From: Cyanobacteria bacterium RM1_2_2
GTDB lineage: Bacteria > Cyanobacteriota > Cyanobacteriia > Elainellales > Elainellaceae
NCBI GenBank assembly: GCA_012033495.1
Contig: JAAUQT010000013.1
Coordinates: 1-49,709 of the forward strand
Direction of reading: 5' to 3'
DNA: 49,709 nucleotides
Shown: positions 43,959-49,709 of the stretch, one piece after another
Layout: each line of letters opens with the position of its first letter
Position numbering within the stretch: position 1 is the first letter of the stretch
Made by a program: the position numbers and the translations under genes
Notes under the pieces: generated by a model
What the model was told of the DNA's origin: nothing
Databases searched by the model: none
The model's input: only the letters and a program-made list of their open reading frames with translations

Positions 43959-44990
43959 ATGCCCAAAAAATCTCTGTTTCGTTTCATGCGCATCGCCGCA
44001 ACATCCGCCCTGCTGGTGTATGTGTTGCACAAGGCTGGCTTATTTAGTGCTGAGGGATGGCAAGATTTACTGAACACCTTCGTTCACGCAAATTTGAGCT
44101 TTATTCTCGCTTCGTTTGGCATCGGTTTCTTGATGAATCTCTCCAGTGCGACCAAATGGCTGATGTTGACGCGAGCCCTAGAGTTGCCTGTGAATTTGCG
44201 GCGCTTACTCGCTTATTACATGATTGGTAAGTTTTTTAACCTGGTTTTGCCTAGCAGTGTTGGCGGTGATGTAATTCGGATTCAGCAGCTTGGACAGCAC
44301 ACCGGACGCTATGCCGATGCGACTGCGAGTGTGTTTGTAGAGCGGTTTACCGGCTTGACGACTTTGGTATTTTTAGCTCTGATTGCGGTTGTTGTCAATC
44401 TCAACACGTTTGATCTGCCTTGGCTCACGGTTACCTTAGGCATCGGGGCGGTTGCAGTTGGGGCAATTTGCTGGTTGATTGTTGACGAACGCCCCTTCAA
44501 GCTGGTGCAAAACCGCTTCGCTGCTAACATTCCTTTCCTGCAAACCCTACTCACAAAAATCGGCAAATTCCGGCAGGCAGTTTTATCTTATCAGCAGGCT
44601 CCCTACGCAATTCATTGGGCCTTACTCAACTCTTTGGTCTTCTATTTTTTGGCTATTGCTAACGTTTGGATAACGCTGTTGGCATTTGGAGCCGATGTCA
44701 GTTTTATGAGTATGATTGTTGCAGTTCCAATCATTATGTTTATCATGAATCTTCCCATTTCTGTGGGCGGAATTGGTTTGATGGAATTTGCTTATAGTCT
44801 AATTTTAGGATTGATGGGTATAAAGCCTGCTCTAGCGATTTCGACGGCATTATTTATCCGTACTAAAACTTTAGTAGATGCTGGTTTTGGCGGCATTTTG
44901 TATTCTTTGATGAATGAAGATCGAATCGATCAGGCTGTTTCTGCGGCTCAGAAAGAGAAGATACCATCGCTGGAAGAACATCAAGATTAG
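43959..44990 (+). CDS. UPF0104/LPG-synthase-TM membrane protein (AglD/MprF-like)
   Basis: From ATG 43959 the protein has 343 residues and about eight helices. AGAGGAG lies directly before this ATG; a TTG at 43923 would add 12 residues. Family motifs: MIGKFFNLVLPSSVGGDVIR (about 88-107), near-universal in LPG_synthase_TM proteins, and PISVGGIGLMEFAYSLILGLMG (about 266-287). Members include the flippase part of MprF and AglD-like proteins that handle polyprenyl-linked sugars. Probably moves or uses a lipid-linked intermediate of the adjacent module. Exact role unknown. Confidence 0.85.
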   Translation: MPKKSLFRFMRIAATSALLVYVLHKAGLFSAEGWQDLLNTFVHANLSFILASFGIGFLMNLSSATKWLMLTRALELPVNLRRLLAYYMIGKFFNLVLPSSVGGDVIRIQQLGQHTGRYADATASVFVERFTGLTTLVFLALIAVVVNLNTFDLPWLTVTLGIGAVAVGAICWLIVDERPFKLVQNRFAANIPFLQTLLTKIGKFRQAVLSYQQAPYAIHWALLNSLVFYFLAIANVWITLLAFGADVSFMSMIVAVPIIMFIMNLPISVGGIGLMEFAYSLILGLMGIKPALAISTALFIRTKTLVDAGFGGILYSLMNEDRIDQAVSAAQKEKIPSLEEHQD

Positions 44991-45305
44991 GGCAATTTCC
45001 TGGCTACAGCAGTTTTTCAAAAACCGGATAGTTTCAATTAAATTTCTCTAATATGGGTAAAGAAAACCAAGTATCAGCTAAGCATAAACGTAAGTCATTC
45101 TGTGGCTCGGTTCAGCATTTTATCCTGCCCTTCGTGCATTTCATCCATGTATTTTATGCTGTAATTGAAACTGATGGAGGGAGCATTTGTTTGGATGCAA
45201 AACTGTAAGCAGGAAGACTTTTAGGATACATCCATTTTGGATAAAATTATACTGGACTACAGACGAGTTAGGTAACTCAAGGAATATTCATCTAGGTATG
45301 CTCTT
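44991..45305. other. 315-base intergenic region before the MBOAT gene
   Basis: No gene seen. A 14-base palindrome GAGTTAGGTAACTC lies at 45265-45278, about 30 bases before the MBOAT start, and TATACT (45248-45253) could be a -10 box with no clear -35. The spacing suggests that 45306-49416 is a separate transcription unit. Confidence 0.45.
45265..45278. promoter_or_regulatory. Inverted repeat just upstream of the MBOAT gene
   Basis: GAGTTA-GG-TAACTC is a perfect 6-base inverted repeat with a two-base centre, downstream of a TATACT box and 27 bases before ATG 45306. The position fits an operator or the 5' leader. Inferred only. Confidence 0.3.
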
Positions 45306-46724
45306 ATGTTATTTAACTCCTATGTTTTTATACTTGCCTTCCTGCCAATTGCGCTAACCCTATTCTTTTGCTTGGCCCACCGTTCGGTTAAACTGGCGAT
45401 TGCGTGGTTGACCGCTGCTTCGCTTTTCTTTTATGGATTCTGGAAGATCTCCTATCTACCTTTGCTGCTAGTTTCTATTGTTGGCAACTATGTGACGGGG
45501 CAACTTATTACCCGCTGCAAACCAGAAGGGATTCTTGCAAAATCGCTGCTGATTCTAGGCACAATTATAAATCTCATCTTTATCGGATATTACAAATACG
45601 CTGAGTTCTTTATCTCTTCAATCAATGGCTCTTTAGGGATGAGTATTTCTGTTCCAGAAGTCTTTCTCCCTCTTGCTATTTCGTTTTACACATTTACTCA
45701 AATTGCATACTTAGTTGATGCTTATCGAGGTGAGATTAGAGACAAACAATATAGCCTCATGACTTACACGCTGTTTGTCACTTTCTTTCCCCAGCTAATT
45801 GCTGGACCAATTCTGCGCCACGATGAGTTAATTCCTCAGCTTCAAAACCGACAAATTTTTACCTTCTCGTCTAAAAACTTTGCGATTGGTCTGCTGTTAT
45901 TCATTCTTGGACTGTCGAAGAAAGTTTTAATTGCCGATAACTTATCCCCCTGGGTTTCGTCTGTCTTCAGTGATGCTGACGGTGTAGGTTTGCTAGGCGC
46001 TTGGATTGGCGCATTAAGCTATACGTTTCAGCTTTACTTCGACTTTTCTGGCTATTCTGATATGGCAATTGGGTTAGGTTGGATGTTTAATATTCAACTG
46101 CCTATCAATTTTAACTCACCCTACAAAGCCAAGTCCATCATCGATTTTTGGCGGCGATGGCACATTACGTTATCTAACTTCCTGCGGGATTATTTGTACA
46201 TTCCTTTGGGCGGCAGTCGATGCGGAAAGGCACGTCATTACGGCAACCTGTTCATCACCATGCTGTTGGGCGGCTTGTGGCATGGCGCAGGCTGGACGTT
46301 TGTTTTTTGGGGCGGGCTACACGGCAGCTATCTGGTGATCAATCATTGGTGGCGCAAGCGCAATATTCCTATGCCTGCTTTCGCGGCTTGGGGAATTACA
46401 TTTGTCGCAGTGTTGATCAGTTGGGTTTTCTTCCGTGCTGCCAGTTTTGCTGACGCGGCTACCCTTCTCCAAGCCATGATCGGCATGAACGGAATTGAAT
46501 TGCCAAGCGCATTCCCTAGCGTGTTGCATTGGGGAGCAGAAATAGGGGTGAAGCTTGGTGTTTTGGCAGTGCTTTTAGTGTGCGTGTTGCGTCTACCGAA
46601 TGCTCAAGAGATAGTGCAATTGTTCAAACCTAGATTGGAGTGGGTGGTAATCATTTCTGTGATTGCTACGGCTTCTTTGTTGTCGCTCAATCAAGTTTCT
46701 GAGTTTTTATATTTTCAGTTCTAA
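45306..46724 (+). CDS. MBOAT O-acyltransferase (AlgI-like)
   Basis: Multi-pass membrane acyltransferase, 472 residues and about ten helices, that carries an acyl (usually acetyl) group across the membrane for transfer to exported polysaccharide. LYFDFSGYSDMAIGLG (about 246-261), INFNSPYKAKSIIDFWRRWHITLSNFLRDYLYIPLGG (the WRRWH motif with an invariant-type His, about 275-305) and LLGGLWHGAGWTFVFWGGLHG (about 320-340, active-site His) are textbook AlgI motifs. Start ATG 45306. The following gene, 9 bases away, is the expected SGNH partner. Confidence 0.94.
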   Translation: MLFNSYVFILAFLPIALTLFFCLAHRSVKLAIAWLTAASLFFYGFWKISYLPLLLVSIVGNYVTGQLITRCKPEGILAKSLLILGTIINLIFIGYYKYAEFFISSINGSLGMSISVPEVFLPLAISFYTFTQIAYLVDAYRGEIRDKQYSLMTYTLFVTFFPQLIAGPILRHDELIPQLQNRQIFTFSSKNFAIGLLLFILGLSKKVLIADNLSPWVSSVFSDADGVGLLGAWIGALSYTFQLYFDFSGYSDMAIGLGWMFNIQLPINFNSPYKAKSIIDFWRRWHITLSNFLRDYLYIPLGGSRCGKARHYGNLFITMLLGGLWHGAGWTFVFWGGLHGSYLVINHWWRKRNIPMPAFAAWGITFVAVLISWVFFRAASFADAATLLQAMIGMNGIELPSAFPSVLHWGAEIGVKLGVLAVLLVCVLRLPNAQEIVQLFKPRLEWVVIISVIATASLLSLNQVSEFLYFQF

Positions 46725-46733
46725 GAGGCATCC

Positions 46734-47873
46734 ATGAAAGAATATCAACGCTTCTGTTTAAGCGTTCTAATCACAACAGGCTGTCTGTCTTTGGGAATTA
46801 CCGCATTCAATGCCTTGGTTGATCCCTATGGTATTCTAAATAGCCCTAATTTACCGATCAGCGACGAGAAAGTGTTGAAGGGGAAAGGGCATACCCGATT
46901 GTTTAAGGCGATTAACGTTAAGCAAATAGAGCCTGTCACAATTTTTTTGGGCACTTCCAGAACGGAACGAGGTTTAGACCCCAAACATCCGGTTTTTGCT
47001 GATAATCAGCCTGCCTATAACCTGGCACTTCCGGGCGCGAATCAGTATGAAGTGATGCGCTATTTTGAACACGCCATTGCCAACCAACCGAAGCTAGAAC
47101 AGGTTGTGATTGGTATTGATTTTTTCATGTTCAATCAATTTAATGCCAACAAACCTGACTTTTCCGAACAGCGTTTGGAGAAAACAAATATTACGCTCAC
47201 CGATCTGTTTAATACGACCTTTAGCATCGATGCTTTGCGGTCTAGTTTTCTCACTGTTGCTTCTAATGTTGGCAACTTTGGCTCAGAGTCTTACCGTCAA
47301 GACGGCGCGTGGATTAGCCCCGCAGATCAGAATTCAGAGAAAACCCTGAAAAGTATGCTGGCGGCTGATTTGCGAGAAACCTATGATGACTATCAGCTTT
47401 CTCCAGCAGCGCTCGATCATTTTAGAAGCATCGTTGAAACCTGTCGGCAAAGAAATATTGACGTAAAAGTATTTATATCGCCCTCTCATGCCACTCAATG
47501 GGAAGCTGTCCGTGCTGCTGGGCTATGGTCAACTTTTGAACAATGGAAACGAGAGATTGTAAAAATTACACCTGTCTGGGATTTTTCGGGCTACAACAGC
47601 ATCACGGCTGAAGCCATCGATAAGGAAATGGAAAACTATCTGGACAGTTCCCACTACACTCCCGAAACTGGGAATCTCGTCTTAAACCGCCTATTTGAAT
47701 ATGATAGTGCGGCTGTCCCTGCTGATTTTGGCATTTGGATTACTCCGCAAAATGTAGAAAACCACATTAAACAAGTCCGAACCGACCGTCAGCGCTGGGC
47801 TTCTCAAAATCCAGAGGCTGTTAAGCTAGTGCAAGACATCGAACGTCGGGTTGCTCGATCGAACGTAGAATGA
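46734..47873 (+). CDS. AlgJ/AlgX-like SGNH-hydrolase partner of MBOAT
   Basis: 379 residues with an N-terminal helix (about 8-28) acting as a signal anchor, and a periplasmic domain. TIFLGTSRTERGLDP (69-83) has the GxSR nucleophile region, and LDSSHYTPETGNLV near 303-316 carries a DxxH dyad, as in SGNH/GDSL-like acetyltransferases. VVIGIDFFMFN is the middle strand. It starts 9 bases after the MBOAT gene, the usual arrangement for a membrane donor and periplasmic transferase. I expect O-acylation of the polymer, but do not recognise a named family with certainty. Confidence 0.78.
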   Translation: MKEYQRFCLSVLITTGCLSLGITAFNALVDPYGILNSPNLPISDEKVLKGKGHTRLFKAINVKQIEPVTIFLGTSRTERGLDPKHPVFADNQPAYNLALPGANQYEVMRYFEHAIANQPKLEQVVIGIDFFMFNQFNANKPDFSEQRLEKTNITLTDLFNTTFSIDALRSSFLTVASNVGNFGSESYRQDGAWISPADQNSEKTLKSMLAADLRETYDDYQLSPAALDHFRSIVETCRQRNIDVKVFISPSHATQWEAVRAAGLWSTFEQWKREIVKITPVWDFSGYNSITAEAIDKEMENYLDSSHYTPETGNLVLNRLFEYDSAAVPADFGIWITPQNVENHIKQVRTDRQRWASQNPEAVKLVQDIERRVARSNVE

Positions 47874-47961
47874 TTTTTGGCGTTGCTACCTACCTTGCCC
47901 TGCTGCTCGATTCGCTGAGTTTGATGCTCGATTGGCGGAAATATAGACGAATAGCGCTATT

Positions 47962-49416
47962 TTGCCGATTTTGAGCGGGCTGAGTTGGGGCTGTACAGCG
48001 ATTGAAGGAGGGCAGCTTGATCAACCATCAGGCTTATCTTATGTTCAAGTTCAACCACAGGTGATTTCCCTGAGTGGCGCTCCACCCGATCGCCGGGTTG
48101 GGAGTTTGGTAGCGGCAGATGTAAACGGTGATGGACAAAGAGATTTCATCGTTACTAAGCCCAATTACCTCGCGGTTTACAGCCACACTGGGCAGGAGCT
48201 TTGGGCAAAATCTGTCCCGATTCAAGTCAATGCTAAAGCAGAAAGCAACGGCTTACCAGGAACCCATGCTCCCGGCGTTCAGGTGGCTGATGGGGATGGC
48301 GATCGGCAAACCGAGATTTTATTTCTCACCCAGGATGGCAGTTTGCAAATTGTCGATGGCGCGACAGGGATAACCCAACACACTGTTGCCTTGAATGCTC
48401 CCTCTGGTGCAGAACGCTGGGAACATCTGGTGATTGTGAATTTTAGAGGCGAGGGTGATCGAGATTTGCTGCTGCAAGCCACGAATGCAGACGGCTACCG
48501 GATGGGGCGTTATCTGGCGGCTTACGCATTGGATGATCTAAGGTCGCAAGAACCCCAACCCCTCTGGACTCGCGATGATTTTGTTGCCAATGCCCACAAC
48601 GGCGCTAGGGTGGCAGACCTGAACGGCGACGGCAGAGATGAAGTATTAGGCGGAACAATCGTTAGCCCAGATGGTGAGATTTTGGCTGCCATCCCGGTGA
48701 GGGGACACATCGATTCTGTTTTTGTTGCAGATGTCCGTCCTGATATTCCAGGACTGGAAGTGGTTGCCCTAGAAGAAGGCGGCAGCACTTACGGAATCTT
48801 TCCAGGAGATAGCTGGTTGTCTAGGGCGGCTGACAGGGCGATGAGCCAAATTGCCGGAACCAGAAATCGCATTTTTTTGTACAACACCGAGCAGCTAATT
48901 TGGACGACTCACTTTAATCATCAAGAGCCGCAAAACGCCGCAGTTGGTGACTTTGATCCTGATCGTCCTGGCTTAGAAATTTGGTGTCGGAGTCGATACA
49001 ACGAAAACCAAAAGCCGTTTGTATTTGATGCTGAGGGAAAACTGATCGCCAATTACAACATGGAGGAGGTTGCGCCAGCAGGCTGGACAGCAAGAGGAGT
49101 GGAAGTGATTTTTCCGATCGACTGGACAGGCGACTCAAAACAACTGGCAGCAGCAAAGGAACGTCATACCGCCGGAGATGTGGCGATCTTTGATCCCATC
49201 AGCGGACGATTTCCCTACCGCTTTGAAGAAAATGCCGATCGTCTCTATGTTGCTGATGTAAGCGGCGATTGGCGTGAGGAGCTAGTGGTTTTGAATAGCC
49301 AGGAGCTTCGTATTTACAGCAATCCTGAAACCAATCCTAATCTGAATCGTTCTAGCCTCTGGCAGCAGAATCATTACCATCGGAGCAAGATGACCTGGAA
49401 CTATTACAGCCCATAG
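47962..49416 (+). CDS. FG-GAP/VCBS beta-propeller protein, PL11-like
   Basis: 484 residues with six to eight repeats. Calcium-binding-like loops DVNGDGQRD (about 53-61), DGDGDRQTE, DLNGDGRDE and DVSGDWREE recur at blade borders. DIPGLEVVALEEG and DPDRPGLEIW resemble loops of rhamnogalacturonan lyases of family PL11, but catalytic residues cannot be assigned. The frame opens at TTG 47962 with no ribosome-binding site. The upstream frame (ATG 47924) reads MLDWRKYRRIALF and would continue as LPILSGLSWGC in this frame if the TTTT run at 47960-47963 had one more T, making a lipoprotein signal with a lipobox. A missed frameshift is therefore likely. Probably exported and glycan-binding. Confidence 0.72.
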   Translation: MPILSGLSWGCTAIEGGQLDQPSGLSYVQVQPQVISLSGAPPDRRVGSLVAADVNGDGQRDFIVTKPNYLAVYSHTGQELWAKSVPIQVNAKAESNGLPGTHAPGVQVADGDGDRQTEILFLTQDGSLQIVDGATGITQHTVALNAPSGAERWEHLVIVNFRGEGDRDLLLQATNADGYRMGRYLAAYALDDLRSQEPQPLWTRDDFVANAHNGARVADLNGDGRDEVLGGTIVSPDGEILAAIPVRGHIDSVFVADVRPDIPGLEVVALEEGGSTYGIFPGDSWLSRAADRAMSQIAGTRNRIFLYNTEQLIWTTHFNHQEPQNAAVGDFDPDRPGLEIWCRSRYNENQKPFVFDAEGKLIANYNMEEVAPAGWTARGVEVIFPIDWTGDSKQLAAAKERHTAGDVAIFDPISGRFPYRFEENADRLYVADVSGDWREELVVLNSQELRIYSNPETNPNLNRSSLWQQNHYHRSKMTWNYYSP

Positions 49417-49467
49417 GGGCGAGGTGCCAGGTGGGTTCTAGCAAGGTGGGACAATGGCGCAAATCTG

Positions 49468-49709
49468 ATGATGAATACCAACGGCAATTTCATCGGTTAC
49501 GGTGGTCTGGTGCATATTGCATGGGAGCATCGCAGGGCTGAAGTGTCTTTTTTGCTTGAAACCAAGCTGTCTGGTACGAAGAGTGACTATGATAGTTATT
49601 TTCCAAACTTCTTAGCAATGATAAAAATTTTGGCGTTTAACCATCTAGGTTTTGATCGTATATGCACAGAAACTTATGCTATTCGTAAGCAATATATTTT
49701 AATTTTAGA
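49468..49709 (+). CDS. Partial GNAT acetyltransferase, N-terminus missing, runs off window
   Basis: An open frame from ATG 49468 (also ATG 49471) runs to the window end without a stop. It reads NFIGYGGLVHIAWEHRRAEV (about 6-25), then a DYDSYF segment, ILAFNHLGFDRICTETYAIR (about 53-72). This is the C-terminal half of a GNAT acetyl-CoA-dependent acetyltransferase, as in sugar-nucleotide N-acetyltransferases. The usual first strand and helices, about 60-80 residues, are not upstream: the in-frame stop is at 49414-49416, the end of the preceding gene. It may be truncated at the 5' end, frameshifted, or have an N-terminus in another frame. The overlap with AlgI-type acylation genes suggests a sugar-modifying role. 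Confidence 0.62.
   Translation, partial: MMNTNGNFIGYGGLVHIAWEHRRAEVSFLLETKLSGTKSDYDSYFPNFLAMIKILAFNHLGFDRICTETYAIRKQYILIL

Noticed and set aside
1..49709. CRISPR arrays, tRNA genes, transposases
   Set aside because: No regularly spaced repeats, no cloverleaf-like sequence and no transposase-like reading frame were seen.

Overview
The window looks like a chromosomal segment of a filamentous or otherwise large-genome cyanobacterium. It carries an HIP1 octamer (GCGATCGC, 301-308), many GCGATCG-type sites, the short 'gagcgcagtcgaa' palindromic repeat frequent in cyanobacterial intergenic DNA, and protein families typical of cyanobacterial exopolysaccharide loci. I see no tRNA, rRNA, CRISPR array or transposase. 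Apart from the first two genes, the window is essentially one large cell-surface polysaccharide locus.

Layout. (1) 252-2545: egtB and egtD, a two-gene ergothioneine pathway unrelated to the rest. (2) 3151-4698 (minus): a VanZ/LamG membrane protein. (3) 5425-8889: Wzc-like chain-length kinase and Wza-like outer-membrane export protein. (4) 9398-26673 (plus): cysC (PAPS synthesis), four PAPS-type sulfotransferases (one frameshifted), a GT-D-like protein, several GT2/GT4/GT61 glycosyltransferases, a PglK/HepA-like ABC exporter and a Wzy/O-antigen-ligase-like polymerase. (5) 26808-29093: a secreted heparinase/alginate-lyase-like polysaccharide lyase. (6) 29153-35449 (minus): GT39, UDP-glucuronate 4-epimerase-like SDR, a frameshifted SDR, GT2 and GT4. 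(7) 36149-44990 (plus): a split GT4, a GlpD-like FAD oxidoreductase, an amidohydrolase-like protein, a SAM methyltransferase, an SDR, a hexapeptide acyltransferase, a fifth sulfotransferase and a UPF0104/LPG-synthase-TM protein. (8) 45306-49709: an MBOAT acyltransferase, its probable SGNH partner, a beta-propeller (FG-GAP) protein, and a GNAT reading frame that runs off the window end.

How it fits together (inference). Glycosyltransferases build a repeat unit on a lipid carrier. CysC supplies PAPS and the sulfotransferases sulfate the glycan. The ABC exporter may flip the unit, the Wzy-like protein polymerises it, and Wzc/Wza export it. The UDP-glucuronate epimerase suggests uronic acids; the MBOAT/SGNH pair and the hexapeptide protein suggest acylation; the lyase could trim or release the polymer. 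The most likely product is a sulfated, uronic-acid-containing exopolysaccharide. No initiating phosphoglycosyl transferase and no classical Wzx are visible here.

A caution: at least three genes (12377-13254, 31401-32565, 36149-37359), and perhaps a fourth (5' end of 47962-49416), are split by single-base shifts, two or three of them in or beside short homopolymers. This is either draft-sequence error or real decay and needs checking before function is inferred from those genes.
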